DNA of 37,858 nucleotides from an uncultured Alistipes sp. (GCA_949283205.1 CASDSD010000019.1:1-37858); one strand, 5' to 3'; positions 15,543 to 24,239 are shown, counted from the stretch's first letter. Notes: a model not told the origin generated them from the letters alone. Translations and numbers: made by a program.

Positions 15543-16814
15543 ATGTTGACACTCAAGCAACTCAGGGACGACCCGAAGCAGGCCGTAAGACGTCTGGCAA
15601 AGAAGGGCGTCGACGCCGCACCCATCGTCGCACGCATCGAGCAGCTGGACGACGAGAGAAAGGCCATACAGGCCGAACTCGATGCCTGCCTGGCCGAGCA
15701 GAACAGCGCCGCCAAGCAGATCGGAGCCCTCATATCTCAGGGCAAGAAGGAGGAGGCAGAGGAGAAAAAACGTTTCGTGGCATCGCTCAAGGCACGGTCG
15801 GTAGACCTGTCGGCACGCCACCAGTCCGTAAGCAACGAGCTGCAGTCGCAGATCGTCCTGCTGCCCAACTTCCCCGCCGAGATCGTCCCCGAAGGCAAGA
15901 CGGCCGAGGACAACGTCGTGGTGAAACTCGTCGAGAGCTACACCAAGCTCCCCGAAAACGCCCTGCCCCACTGGGAGCTGGCGCGCAAGTACGACATCAT
16001 AGACTTCGACCTGGGAGTAAAGCTCACGGGAGCCGGATTCCCCGTATACAAGGGCAAGGGAGCACGCCTCCAGCGCGCCCTCATAAACTACTTCCTCGAC
16101 TGCAACACCCGCGCCGGGTATCTCGAGGTCGAGCCCCCCGTGATGGTGAACGAGGCGTCGGGATTCGGCACCGGACAGCTCCCCGACAAGGAGGGCCAGA
16201 TGTACCACGCCACCGTCGACAACTTCTACCTCGTGCCCACGGCCGAGGTCCCCGTGACCAACATATACCGCGACGTCATCCTCGACGAGAAGGATTTCCC
16301 CGTCAAGATGACGGCATACACCCCCTGCTTCCGCCGCGAGGCCGGATCCTACGGCAAGGATGTGCGCGGCCTCAACCGCCTCCACCAGTTCGACAAGGTC
16401 GAGATCGTGCAGCTGTCCCTGCCCGAGACCTCGTACGAGGCCCTCGACGGCATGGTCGCACATGTCGAGTCGATCGTCCAGTCGCTCGGTCTCCCCTACC
16501 GCATAGTACGTCTCTGCGGCGGCGACATGTCCTTCACCTCGGCCCTGACATACGACTTCGAGGTATACTCCGAGGCGCAGAAACGCTGGCTCGAGGTGTC
16601 GTCGGTATCGAACTTCGAGTCGTTCCAGGCCAACAGGCTCCACCTCCGCTACCGCGACGCCAACAAGAAGATGCAGCTCGCACACACCCTCAACGGCTCG
16701 TCGCTCGCGCTGCCACGCATCGTCGCCGCCATGCTCGAGGATTTCCAGACCCCCGACGGCATACGGATACCCGAGGTGCTCGTACCCTACACCGGATTTG
16801 ATATTATCAAATAA
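15543..16814 (+). CDS. serS: Serine--tRNA ligase
   Basis: Class II synthetase charging tRNA-Ser (and initial charging of tRNA-Sec where present), cytoplasmic, 423 residues, full family length. Residues 1-105 form the long antiparallel coiled coil that grips the tRNA variable arm (LDDERKAIQAELD..., KKEEAEEKKR). The catalytic core has the TAEVPVTN serine-binding segment, motif 2 (TPCFRREAGSYGKDVRGLNRLHQF), EVSSVSNFESFQANR and motif 3 (NGSSLALPRIVAAMLED). The start at 15543 gives the usual MLTLKQLRDDP beginning. It is transcribed from the element at 15506; a separate promoter follows before the ferredoxin gene. Confidence 0.98.
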   Translation: MLTLKQLRDDPKQAVRRLAKKGVDAAPIVARIEQLDDERKAIQAELDACLAEQNSAAKQIGALISQGKKEEAEEKKRFVASLKARSVDLSARHQSVSNELQSQIVLLPNFPAEIVPEGKTAEDNVVVKLVESYTKLPENALPHWELARKYDIIDFDLGVKLTGAGFPVYKGKGARLQRALINYFLDCNTRAGYLEVEPPVMVNEASGFGTGQLPDKEGQMYHATVDNFYLVPTAEVPVTNIYRDVILDEKDFPVKMTAYTPCFRREAGSYGKDVRGLNRLHQFDKVEIVQLSLPETSYEALDGMVAHVESIVQSLGLPYRIVRLCGGDMSFTSALTYDFEVYSEAQKRWLEVSSVSNFESFQANRLHLRYRDANKKMQLAHTLNGSSLALPRIVAAMLEDFQTPDGIRIPEVLVPYTGFDIIK

Positions 16815-16819
16815 TTTCC

Positions 16820-16827
16820 TACATTTG
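16820..16827 (+). promoter_or_regulatory. -7 promoter element of the ferredoxin gene
   Basis: TACATTTG fits TAnnTTTG, 44 bases before the ferredoxin ATG, beginning 5 bases after the serS stop. The following leader is A-rich, as is usual for well-translated Bacteroidota genes. Confidence 0.65.
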
Positions 16828-16871
16828 TATTCGGCTACGACAAACTTTTAACTCTTAAAACAAACGAAACT

Positions 16872-17042
16872 ATGGCTTACAAGATTTCTAACTCGTGCGT
16901 CGCTTGCGGCACCTGCATCGACGAGTGCCCCGTAGAGGCCATCTCGGCCGGCGATATCTACGTCATCGACCCCGACAAGTGCATCGACTGCGGCACCTGC
17001 GCAGGCGTTTGCCCCAGCGAGGCCATCGCTCCCGCGGAATAG
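16872..17042 (+). CDS. 2[4Fe-4S] bacterial-type ferredoxin
   Basis: 56-residue electron carrier with two complete CxxCxxCxxxCP motifs: Cys9, 12, 15, 19 (CVACGTCIDECP) and Cys37, 40, 43, 47 (CIDCGTCAGVCP). It matches clostridial-type low-potential ferredoxins in length and spacing, and would serve pyruvate:ferredoxin oxidoreductase, Rnf or similar partners in the cytoplasm. It has its own promoter and a strong terminator with a UUCG loop, and an A-rich leader, all suggesting high expression as a single gene. It lies 6 kb from the hydrogenase-related operon, so any partnership with that complex is speculation. Confidence 0.96.
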   Translation: MAYKISNSCVACGTCIDECPVEAISAGDIYVIDPDKCIDCGTCAGVCPSEAIAPAE

Positions 17043-17061
17043 GCGACACGCGGAGTCTCAA

Positions 17062-17095
17062 ACGGGGGATGTCCTTCGGGGCGTCCCCCGTTTTT
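17062..17095 (+). terminator. Intrinsic terminator with UUCG tetraloop after ferredoxin
   Basis: A 13-bp stem (17062-17074 with 17079-17091, two U-G wobbles) is closed by TTCG and followed by TTTTT. Very stable. Confidence 0.93.
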
Positions 17096-17151
17096 CATCG
17101 CGCCGCCCGCGCACCACACACCCATCACCCCCGACAATAACCCCGAAAACA

Positions 17152-17712
17152 ATGGAACTGAAGGAATTTATCGACCACGTCGAGCGCCGGCAGAGGCTCG
17201 ACACCCCCGAGATATATGAATTCATGAACCGCATGAGCGACTCGGCGCGCCGCATCACGTGCGAGCTCAACGGCACGTACCACACGCCCGACGAGATCCG
17301 CGACATAGTCTCGCGGCTCTTCGGCTACCGCGTCGACGACACCTTCCGGCTCTTCCCGCCCCTATACACCGACTTCGGCCGCAACATACGCGTCGGCCGC
17401 AACGTCTTCATCAATGCCGCCTGCCACTTCCAGGACCAGGGCGGCGTCACCATAGGCGACGGCTGCCTCATAGGCCACGCCGTGGTCTTCGCAACGCTCA
17501 ACCACGACATGAACCCCGCCATGCGCGCCGCAATGACCCCCGCCCCCATAGTCCTGGGACGCAACGTATGGGTAGGCTCCAACGCCACCATACTCCAGGG
17601 CGTGACCATAGGCGACAACGCCATAATCGCCGCGGGCGCCGTCGTCACGAAGGATGTCGCTCCCGACACCGTCGCGGCAGGCGTGCCGGCACGCTTCATA
17701 CGCCACATCTGA
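17152..17712 (+). CDS. Sugar O-acetyltransferase (maltose/galactoside acetyltransferase family)
   Basis: 186-residue left-handed beta-helix acetyltransferase that would move an acetyl group from acetyl-CoA to a sugar hydroxyl. The N-terminal 60 residues are the Mac-type helical cap (RITCELNGTYHTPDEIRDIVSRLFG); hexapeptide repeats follow from about residue 75 (IRVGRNVFINAACHFQDQGGVTIGDGCLIGHAV). The catalytic histidine should be that of LNHDMNP. The closing IAAGAVVTKDVAPDTVAAGVPARFIRHI is characteristic. It starts 56 bp after the ferredoxin terminator, so it needs its own promoter, which was not recognised. The physiological acceptor is unknown; this family includes general detoxifying acetylases. 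Confidence 0.93.
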   Translation: MELKEFIDHVERRQRLDTPEIYEFMNRMSDSARRITCELNGTYHTPDEIRDIVSRLFGYRVDDTFRLFPPLYTDFGRNIRVGRNVFINAACHFQDQGGVTIGDGCLIGHAVVFATLNHDMNPAMRAAMTPAPIVLGRNVWVGSNATILQGVTIGDNAIIAAGAVVTKDVAPDTVAAGVPARFIRHI

Positions 17713-17910
17713 ACACAAGGCCTGCCGGCGGCCCATCCGCCCCGCAGCATCCACGGAACGGGACTCACGCGCACTCCGCCCGCAGGCCCGGGGAGATGCC
17801 GCACACGGCCGGGAATCGCGGCGCCGAAGCATCCCGCGGGGCCGACATCAGGGTATCGGCGGCGTCAGGATCAATTCGCCCGCGTCGGAGCAAATTCGTG
17901 CCGCGGACGA
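17713..17910. other. Intergenic region, nothing recognised
   Basis: GC-rich spacer between the converging acetyltransferase and DUF4890-like genes. No gene, repeat or second terminator was recognised apart from the minus-strand terminator at 17911-17948. Confidence 0.5.
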
Positions 17911-17948
17911 AAAGAAAAAGGGGAGACGCCACACGGTCGTCTCCCCTT
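17911..17948 (-). terminator. Intrinsic terminator of the DUF4890-like gene
   Basis: Minus strand: AAGGGGAGACG pairs with CGTCTCCCCTT (17948-17938 with 17928-17918) across a 9-base loop, followed by TTTTTCTTT. It is 78 bases past the stop codon. Confidence 0.9.
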
Positions 17949-18025
17949 ATTGCCTCCATGCGGAGGCCGCACGCATACATCACGGGACATCCCGGCCCTT
18001 CGGTCCGGATCCGCCGCCGCGACGG

Positions 18026-18532
18026 CTACTCCTCCTCCGCAGCCGTCGCCGGCGTGCGGTCGATGGTCATGTTGCGGCGCGGGTCGCCCTTAATATCGAT
18101 AGCGGGGCCCTTGCTGCGCCCGGGCGCCGGCGCCATACCGCCGTCCCTCTGAGCCCCGGGGCGCATGCCCCACATGCGTCTGTCGTTGCGCGCAGGCATC
18201 CGGCGGTGCATCTTCCCCGACTGCAGCTGCTCATAACGCTCGTACTGCATCTCGTTGAGAACGCCCTTCATCTGCTGCGACATCTCCTCCTGCTCCTTCT
18301 TCATCTGCTCCATACGTTTCTGACGGGCCTCCGCCTGCTTCAGGCACAGCTTGTAGACCCGGTCGTACTGGTCGTCGCCAAGCAGCAGCTGACGCTTCAT
18401 GCGGTCGGCCTGCATCCTGGCCATCTCCTCCACCGTGGGAGGCTCCTTCGGCTCGCCCTGACGGGGCTGCTCCTGCGCCTGCGCCGCTCCTATAGCCAGC
18501 GTCAACGCCACCATAACAAGATACTTTTTCAT
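18026..18532 (-). CDS. Small periplasmic DUF4890-like protein
   Basis: 168 residues from the ATG at 18532, with a Sec signal peptide (MKKYLVMVALTLAIGAAQAQ, cleavage expected after AQA). The mature part is rich in Met, Gln, Lys and Glu with a helical segment (EEMARMQADRMKRQLLLGDDQYDRVYKL..., QMKKEQEEMSQQMKGVLNEMQYERYEQLQ), the pattern of DUF4890 and, more distantly, of CpxP/Spy periplasmic chaperones. The C-terminal 60 residues are low-complexity, Pro/Gly/Arg-rich. An in-frame ATG nine codons earlier is possible but would put a charged stretch before the signal. Function unknown; a stress-chaperone role is only suggested by the distant resemblance. Confidence 0.8.
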   Translation of the reverse strand: MKKYLVMVALTLAIGAAQAQEQPRQGEPKEPPTVEEMARMQADRMKRQLLLGDDQYDRVYKLCLKQAEARQKRMEQMKKEQEEMSQQMKGVLNEMQYERYEQLQSGKMHRRMPARNDRRMWGMRPGAQRDGGMAPAPGRSKGPAIDIKGDPRRNMTIDRTPATAAEEE

Positions 18533-18580
18533 AATCGAGATATTTTTAGTGTTATACATTGATATCCGGTTCGTTCAGTG

Positions 18581-18588
18581 CAAATATA
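18581..18588 (-). promoter_or_regulatory. -7 promoter element of the DUF4890-like gene
   Basis: Minus-strand TATATTTG followed by C fits TAnnTTTG, about 50 bases upstream of the ATG at 18532. Confidence 0.65.
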
Positions 18589-19601
18589 AGTCACGCGCTC
18601 CAAATATCGGCCTCCCGAACCCGCGAAATGCCCTTTTACAGGGGCGAAACGACCCGCCCCCGCCGGTAAGTTTCTTACTGTCATGAGCCAAACCCGACTC
18701 CTTTCATGCCAACCGGAATGAAACGCCGGGGTGCGGAGCCCCCGACTTATGCCAATTTCTGCGGCGTGGATTTTTCTTCCCTCAAAAGATTTTTGCGACT
18801 TTCGGTTGCCGGGATTCTTTTCTTCTTTCCCCCGAAAAACATGTTTGCAACTTTTGGTGGCGTGGATTTTTCTCCCACCCCCAAAATATGTATGCAACTT
18901 TTGGCGGCAAAAGTTACGCAAAACCATCCGCAAGGCGTTCTCGCGGGGCCTCACGCCGCGCCGGCGGAATCGGACGCAAAGCGCTTTTACTTCGTGAAAA
19001 GGTCTCCGATTCTCTTCGCCGCCGCGGCACTCCGCCTTCTTCCGCTGCGAACGCAATGCGGAACCGCTGTAAAACGCTCCGCGTTTTATGGATATATAAA
19101 AGAAACAGGCGGGAATCTCACGATTGCCGCCTGCCCTCGGAACACAGAGTTCCATAAACTACTAACCCAAACTTAAATAAATGAAGAAACCTCGCTGCGA
19201 CACTGCTTGACGTGCCGCAGTTGTCTTTTACAATCACAAAACGTATGCCGCAACGACTCAATTATGTCGGCACATCATCCTTTGGCCCTTTTGGGACATC
19301 ATTGCACCCATACGGGACAAATCATCCGCGCCGCAACGCCCTGCGCCTCGCACAATGCCGGCAATGTCACGTGCATCTGCCACGCCCGAATGCCTCCGGA
19401 GCTCCGTGGAGGTCCGCGCAGCAGGACCTTGCAAGTGACGGGAATCGTTACGCGTCCACCTCCCGAAAGGGCCGCGGGACACATCCGCCCGCAGGCCTCC
19501 GGGGATCTCCGACGGCGTCTCCCGCACCCCGGGAAAAGCCCTCGCACGGCGCCGCCCGCCACATTATCGTCCCCCTATTGCGCGAATTGGCGAAGTTTTA
19601 C
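18589..19601. other. Gene-free region with dispersed repeats
   Basis: About 1 kb without a convincing gene. It holds repeat copy B (18891-19088), shorter iterations of its start unit at about 18775-18872 (GGATTTTTCT, then GCAACTTTTGGTGGC), and just after copy B a hairpin at 19107-19132 (11-bp arms with one G-G mismatch, loop TCAC) and a small palindrome at 19139-19153. The stretch 19155-19590 shows nothing I recognise; open frames there have no protein-like composition or start context. Confidence 0.65.
18891..19088 (+). repeat. Dispersed intergenic repeat, copy B (about 198 bp)
   Basis: Direct copy of 10660-10857. The hairpin at its start keeps both 8-base arms (AACTTTTG and CAAAAGTT), while the loop changes from GTGG to GCGG; the outer two pairs are interrupted by a G-to-A change. 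The rest differs at only a handful of positions, including the run AAACGCTCCGCG at the end. Confidence 0.88.
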
Positions 19602-19609
19602 TACCTTTG
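19602..19609 (+). promoter_or_regulatory. -7 promoter element of nrnA
   Basis: TACCTTTG followed by C fits TAnnTTTG. A TTG at 19578 is 21 bases upstream and may be the -33 element. The leader to the ATG at 19634 is short. Confidence 0.68.
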
Positions 19610-19633
19610 CACATTCGGTAAAGACCATTACAT

Positions 19634-20662
19634 ATGGAATTATCTCGTCCCGACATCGAGACCCTGCGCGAAATGCTCGCCGTGCCGGCGCGCAAGATCG
19701 TAACCCTCTCGCACACGAATCCCGACGGCGATGCCGTGGGCTCTTCGCTCGCGTGGGCCGAGGCCCTGCGCAGAATGGGTCACAGCGTAACCTGCATCGT
19801 TCCCAACAAGTATCCGTACTATCTGGACTGGATGTCCGGAATACGCGACATGGTCATCTTCAAGCATGACGACAAGGGCCGTGCCCGCACCGCCGTAGAG
19901 CAGGCCGATCTCATATTCTGCCTCGACTTCCACTCGCTCTCGCGCCTCGACGCCCTGAGCGACCTCATCGCGGCAAACACCTCCGCAAAACGCATCCTCA
20001 TAGACCACCATCTCAACCCCGCGGAGCCGTTCGACCTGATGTTCTCGCACCCCGAGTCGTCGAGTACATGTTATCTGCTTTACCGCATTATCGAGGAGCT
20101 GTGGGGTACGGCAAGCATTACCCCCACGCAGGCCGAGGTGCTCTATGTCGGAATGATGACCGACACGGGCAACTTCTCCTTCTCGTTCCTCACGCCCGAC
20201 CTCTACCGCGCCATCGCCGCACTCGTAGAGACCGGCATCGAGATCCCGAGGATATACAACAACGTCTACAACTCCTTCACCGAGGGGCGCGCACGACTCT
20301 TCGGCTATGTCATAAACCGCAAGATGCGCATCCTGCGCCGCGGCACCGTAGCCCACATGTCCCTCACCGAGGAGGAGATGCGCCGCTTCTGGTTCCAGCA
20401 GGGCGACAGCGAGGGCTTCGTAAACTACCCCCTCACCATCAAGAAAATGAGGATGTCGGCCATATTCATCGAGCACCACGACTTCATCCGCGTCTCGCTC
20501 CGCTCGCGCGGCGACGTCGACGTAAACCTCTTCGCCGGACGATACTTCAACGGCGGCGGACACAAAAACGCTGCCGGCGGAAAGTCCTTCGACTCCATGC
20601 CCGACACCATCGCCCGATTCGAACGCGCCGTCGAGGAGTTCGCCGCCGAAGGCCTCCTCTGA
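19634..20662 (+). CDS. nrnA: DHH/DHHA1 phosphoesterase, NrnA-type oligoribonuclease / PAP phosphatase
   Basis: 342-residue cytoplasmic phosphoesterase that would degrade short RNA oligomers to mononucleotides and dephosphorylate pAp; the related GdpP/Rv2837c group can also act on cyclic dinucleotide products. The DHH domain has SHTNPDGDAVGSSLAW (metal-binding), DLIFCLDFHSLSRL and the namesake LIDHHLNP at about residues 120-127, followed by YVGMMTDTGNFSFSF. The DHHA1 domain ends with GRYFNGGGHKNAAGGKS, the substrate-binding glycine loop. All motifs look intact. It is followed after 20 bp by an ABC exporter gene, probably in the same transcript. Confidence 0.94.
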   Translation: MELSRPDIETLREMLAVPARKIVTLSHTNPDGDAVGSSLAWAEALRRMGHSVTCIVPNKYPYYLDWMSGIRDMVIFKHDDKGRARTAVEQADLIFCLDFHSLSRLDALSDLIAANTSAKRILIDHHLNPAEPFDLMFSHPESSSTCYLLYRIIEELWGTASITPTQAEVLYVGMMTDTGNFSFSFLTPDLYRAIAALVETGIEIPRIYNNVYNSFTEGRARLFGYVINRKMRILRRGTVAHMSLTEEEMRRFWFQQGDSEGFVNYPLTIKKMRMSAIFIEHHDFIRVSLRSRGDVDVNLFAGRYFNGGGHKNAAGGKSFDSMPDTIARFERAVEEFAAEGLL

Positions 20663-20682
20663 ACACGAAAACAGCCCCCACG

Positions 20683-22527
20683 ATGAAAAGCCATCTCATG
20701 AAGACATACTGGCGCCTGCTGGGGTTCGCTCGGCCGCTCGGCAGATACACCGTGCCCTACTTCTTCTACTCGGTGCTGCACGCCGTCTTCAACACATTCA
20801 CCTACACGATGATAATGCCCATCGTGAGCTCTCTCTTCTCCGATGGCTACACATTCGTCCCGACATACTCCATGCCGCGGATACGCCTCTCCGGGGAGTG
20901 TCTCAACGAGGTTCTCTGCTACATATACACCGCCGTCTTCGGCGAGCGCTTCAACATAACATACCTGCTCGCTCTCCTCTCCGCAATACTCATCGTCTCG
21001 AACCTGCTCAGCAACCTCTTCCGTTACATGGGGTCCATGACCGTCGAGACCATGCGCATGAGAACCCTCCAGAAGATGCGGAACGACATGTTCGCCCACA
21101 CCATGAGCATGAACGTCGGATACTTCAGCGACCAGCGGAAGGGAGACATCATGTCGAAGATCACCTCCGACGTCATGATGGTGCAGTTCTGCATAACAAA
21201 CACCCTCCAGGTGCTGTTCCGCGAGCCGTTCCTCATAATCGGATACCTGGTCATGATGCTCAAGATATCGTGGGAGCTGACACTCTTCTCGATACTGTAC
21301 CTCCCGCTCGTGGCCCTCGTCATCGGCGCCGTGGTAAAGCGGCTCCGGCACCCCGCCCGCGAGGGACAGGAGCGTATGGGAGACATGGTGACCATAATGG
21401 AGGAGTCGCTCTCCGCCGTCAAGATAGTAAAGGGATACAACGCCTTCGACTACGTCCGCCGCAAGTTCAGCGTCGTGAACGCCCGCATGTCCGACCTGCT
21501 CCTCTCGATGGCACGCAAGCAGCAGCTCGCATCCCCCATGAGCGAGTTCCTCGGAATAACCGCAATATCGGTCGTGCTCATTTTCGGCGGCATGCTCGTG
21601 ACGGGAGGATCGCTCACCGCCTCGTGGTTCGTCGCATACATCGCCGCCTTCTCACAGATCACGCGCCCCCTGCGTTCGATCATAGACCAGTTCGCAAACA
21701 TAAACCAGGGTCTCGCCGCCGGAGAACGCATCTTCTCCATCCTCGACGCCCGCAGCGAAGTCCAGGACAAGCCCCACGCCAAAACCCTCGACACCTTCCG
21801 CGACAGCATAGAGTTCCGGAACGTCTCCTTCTCCTATGACGACACGCGCGAGGTGCTGCACGACATATCCTTCACCGTGCGCAAGGGCGAGACCGTAGCC
21901 CTCGTGGGACCCTCCGGAGGCGGAAAATCAACCATAAGCGAGCTCATACCCCGCTTCTACGACCCCACGCACGGCGATATCCTCATCGACGGCATATCGC
22001 TGCGCGACTACACGCAGCAGAGCCTGCGCGACCATATGGGCATCGTCTCGCAGGATACCGTCCTCTTCAACGACACGATCCGAAACAACATAGCCATGGG
22101 GCGCAGCGACATCCCCGACGAGAGCATCCGCGCCGCAGCCCGCGTGGCAAACGCGCACGACTTCATCGTCGAGTGCCCCGAAGGATACGATACGAACATC
22201 GGCGACCGCGGGTCCAAACTGTCGGGAGGACAGCGGCAGCGCATAAGCATCGCCCGCGCCGTCCTCAAGAACCCCGAGATACTGATCCTCGACGAGGCAA
22301 CATCCGCCCTCGACACCGAGAGCGAGATGCTCGTGCAGGAGGCCCTCACCTCGCTGCTCAAGGGCCGCACGTCGATAGTCATCGCCCACCGCCTCAGCAC
22401 CATACACAATGCCGACCGCATCCTCGTCATCGAGCATGGCCGCATCGCCGAGCAGGGTACGCACACCGAGCTGCTCGCACGCGGCGGCATCTACGCCAAG
22501 CTGATCGAACTCCAGAGCCTCGCATAA
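20683..22527 (+). CDS. ABC exporter, MsbA-type half-transporter (permease-ATPase fusion)
   Basis: 614-residue inner-membrane protein with an N-terminal six-helix exporter domain (residues 15-330, with the coupling-loop sequence GYFSDQRKGDIMSKITSDV) and a C-terminal ATPase domain. The ATPase has Walker A GPSGGGKST, Q-loop IVSQDTVLFNDTI, signature LSGGQRQR, Walker B ILILDEATSALD and the H-loop IAHRLSTI, so one complete site per subunit in the homodimer. Family members export lipid A core or other amphiphiles. The start at 20683 (MKSHLMKTYWRLL) lies 20 bp after nrnA; Met at 20698 is an alternative. Substrate is not readable; a lipid flippase is most likely by family. Confidence 0.94.
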   Translation: MKSHLMKTYWRLLGFARPLGRYTVPYFFYSVLHAVFNTFTYTMIMPIVSSLFSDGYTFVPTYSMPRIRLSGECLNEVLCYIYTAVFGERFNITYLLALLSAILIVSNLLSNLFRYMGSMTVETMRMRTLQKMRNDMFAHTMSMNVGYFSDQRKGDIMSKITSDVMMVQFCITNTLQVLFREPFLIIGYLVMMLKISWELTLFSILYLPLVALVIGAVVKRLRHPAREGQERMGDMVTIMEESLSAVKIVKGYNAFDYVRRKFSVVNARMSDLLLSMARKQQLASPMSEFLGITAISVVLIFGGMLVTGGSLTASWFVAYIAAFSQITRPLRSIIDQFANINQGLAAGERIFSILDARSEVQDKPHAKTLDTFRDSIEFRNVSFSYDDTREVLHDISFTVRKGETVALVGPSGGGKSTISELIPRFYDPTHGDILIDGISLRDYTQQSLRDHMGIVSQDTVLFNDTIRNNIAMGRSDIPDESIRAAARVANAHDFIVECPEGYDTNIGDRGSKLSGGQRQRISIARAVLKNPEILILDEATSALDTESEMLVQEALTSLLKGRTSIVIAHRLSTIHNADRILVIEHGRIAEQGTHTELLARGGIYAKLIELQSLA

Positions 22528-22642
22528 CCCGGGGGCCGCCGAGGTAGGGGGGGGCGAGCAAGATCGAAAAAGGCCGGAAAGAGACCCACGGCAGAACCGG
22601 AAGCGGAGCGATCGGGAATGCCGCGTGACAAAAAAGATACGT

Positions 22643-22669
22643 AAAAAGGAGGCTTTCGGCCTCCTTTTT
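22643..22669. terminator. Bidirectional intrinsic terminator between converging ABC genes
   Basis: AAAAAGGAGGC and GCCTCCTTTTT form an 11-bp stem with a 5-base loop and A/T flanks on both sides. It can end the exporter transcript on the plus strand and the ModF-like gene on the minus strand. Confidence 0.9.
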
Positions 22670-22691
22670 CCATATCCTGACGGACGCGCCG

Positions 22692-24134
22692 TCACTCGCC
22701 CAGGCGCAGCGTGCGGTTGATCACCGCGGGGAGCGACTCGGGATAGTGGGTGACGAAGAGAAGCGTTCGGTTTCCGCGGCGGCAGAAGGCCTCCACGACA
22801 CCCTTCGCACGCGCCCGCACAATCGGATCGAGACCCTGGAACGGCTCGTCCAGAATCAGCAGGTCGGGGTCCTTGACAAAGGCCCGCGCCAGCAGCACCA
22901 GCCGCTGCTCCCCGCTCGAGAGACGCACGAAACTCCGTCCGGCCAGATGCCCGGCCCCCAGCGCCTCCATCCACGGCAGGCACGCCGCACGCTGCTCCTC
23001 CGTGATGCGGCGGCCCCCGCCAACGGCGTCGAAGAGCCCCGAGGCGACGATCTCCACCGCCGGCACGTCATCCGAGAAGGCGCGGTGCATCTCCGGCGAG
23101 AGGTAGCCGATATGGCGTTTTATGTCCCAGATGCTCTCGCCCGTGCCGCGGCGGCGGTCGAAGAGCGTCAGGTCGAGCGCATAGGCCCGCGGGTTGTCCG
23201 CACACACCAGGCTCAGCAGCGTGCTCTTGCCGCTGCCGTTGCGCCCCGTGACGTTCCACGCCTCGCCCGAGGCCACACGCCACGTAAGATGCTCGAAGAC
23301 ATGCCGCGTGCCGTAGCTTATCGAGGCGTCGCGCAGCTCCACCACACGATCATACCGCGGTGCCGCATGCGTCGGCGCCGGCAGCGACGCCTCCGACACC
23401 CTTCCGGAGGGCAGCGCCTCCCGCTCCGCCGCCAGCGCCGAGGCCACATCCGTCGGACCCGAGCAGCGAAGGCCATCCATGACATATACCGTCGAGACCA
23501 TGCGGGGCACCTCCGCCGCCGAGGCCATCGTCAGCACGAAGGTTACGCCCAGATGCTCCGCCACCCGCTCCATAACCTCGCACAACAGCTCCCGTGTCGG
23601 CGGGTCGAGCCCGATGAAGGGGCTCTCGAGGATCAGCACCTCGGGCGCCGTGAGCAGCGCCCGCGCGATATGGTAGCGGCGCAGCTCCCCGCTCGAGAGC
23701 GTCACCAGCTCGCGGTCGAACAGCGGCCGCAGCCCCAGCAGATCGTAAAGTTCCGCGCGCCACGCATCGCTCGCGGCAGCCGCCGCCTGCAGCAGCGACC
23801 CCACCGAAGGCGACATCTCGCGGTCCGAAGCGTTCCACCGCTGCTGGTAGTAGTAGGGCGATTCGGCCGTGCCGTAGGCGTCGTTGAAACATACCGTGCG
23901 CACAGCCTCGTAGAGGCGCGCGCCGCGCCGCCGGAAATTGTACTCCACACTCCCCTGGCGCAGGTAGAGTCCCCCCGAGATCATCTTTACAAGGGTGCTC
24001 TTGCCGCTGCCGTTGCGCCCCGTGACCGCCACATGGCGGCCCCGCCGCAGGCAGAAGTCGGCCGGCGCCGCAAGACGCCGCGCAGGGTCGGCAGCCATGC
24101 CGCCCCGCATCGAAATAAGTGGTTCCTCTTCCAT
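22692..24134 (-). CDS. Double-ATPase ABC protein, ModF-like
   Basis: 480-residue soluble protein with two ABC ATPase domains and no membrane segment, in the ModF (PhrA) arrangement. Domain 1: Walker A GRNGSGKST at 39-47, signature TLSSGELRR near 147, Walker B region VLILESPFIGLD. Domain 2 (from about 265): Walker A GRNGSGKST, signature RLSSGEQRL, Walker B LLILDEPFQGLD and H-loop FVTHYPESLP. The first Walker B reads E170-S171 where D-E is expected, so that site is probably catalytically weak. ModF-like proteins have no well-established transport role, and no permease gene is adjacent. Start at 24134; upstream TATCTTTC misses the -7 consensus by one base. Confidence 0.87.
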   Translation of the reverse strand: MEEEPLISMRGGMAADPARRLAAPADFCLRRGRHVAVTGRNGSGKSTLVKMISGGLYLRQGSVEYNFRRRGARLYEAVRTVCFNDAYGTAESPYYYQQRWNASDREMSPSVGSLLQAAAAASDAWRAELYDLLGLRPLFDRELVTLSSGELRRYHIARALLTAPEVLILESPFIGLDPPTRELLCEVMERVAEHLGVTFVLTMASAAEVPRMVSTVYVMDGLRCSGPTDVASALAAEREALPSGRVSEASLPAPTHAAPRYDRVVELRDASISYGTRHVFEHLTWRVASGEAWNVTGRNGSGKSTLLSLVCADNPRAYALDLTLFDRRRGTGESIWDIKRHIGYLSPEMHRAFSDDVPAVEIVASGLFDAVGGGRRITEEQRAACLPWMEALGAGHLAGRSFVRLSSGEQRLVLLARAFVKDPDLLILDEPFQGLDPIVRARAKGVVEAFCRRGNRTLLFVTHYPESLPAVINRTLRLGE

Positions 24135-24239
24135 TTCGTATTATCGATTATCGAAAGATATCTTTTTCCCGTCACATCCCTCGCGTCACGGCACAGCGTC
24201 CCGCCGCCGACAAACTCACAGCGGCAGGGCGGCACCCCG

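Noticed and set aside
3740-19375. Other CACGTG hexamers as extra parS sites
   Set aside because: Those I noticed (for example near 3740, 17255 and 19367) lack the flanking TG(T/C)TC...GA(G/A)CA symmetry; the bare hexamer is expected by chance in GC-rich DNA.
19212-19703. Open frame before nrnA
   Set aside because: It runs across the nrnA promoter and into nrnA in another frame, with low-complexity Pro/Arg/Ser-rich content.
24150-24175. AAAGATATCTTT palindrome and TATCTTTC upstream of the ModF-like gene as its promoter
   Set aside because: TATCTTTC misses the final G of the consensus, and the palindrome alone is too short to call an operator.
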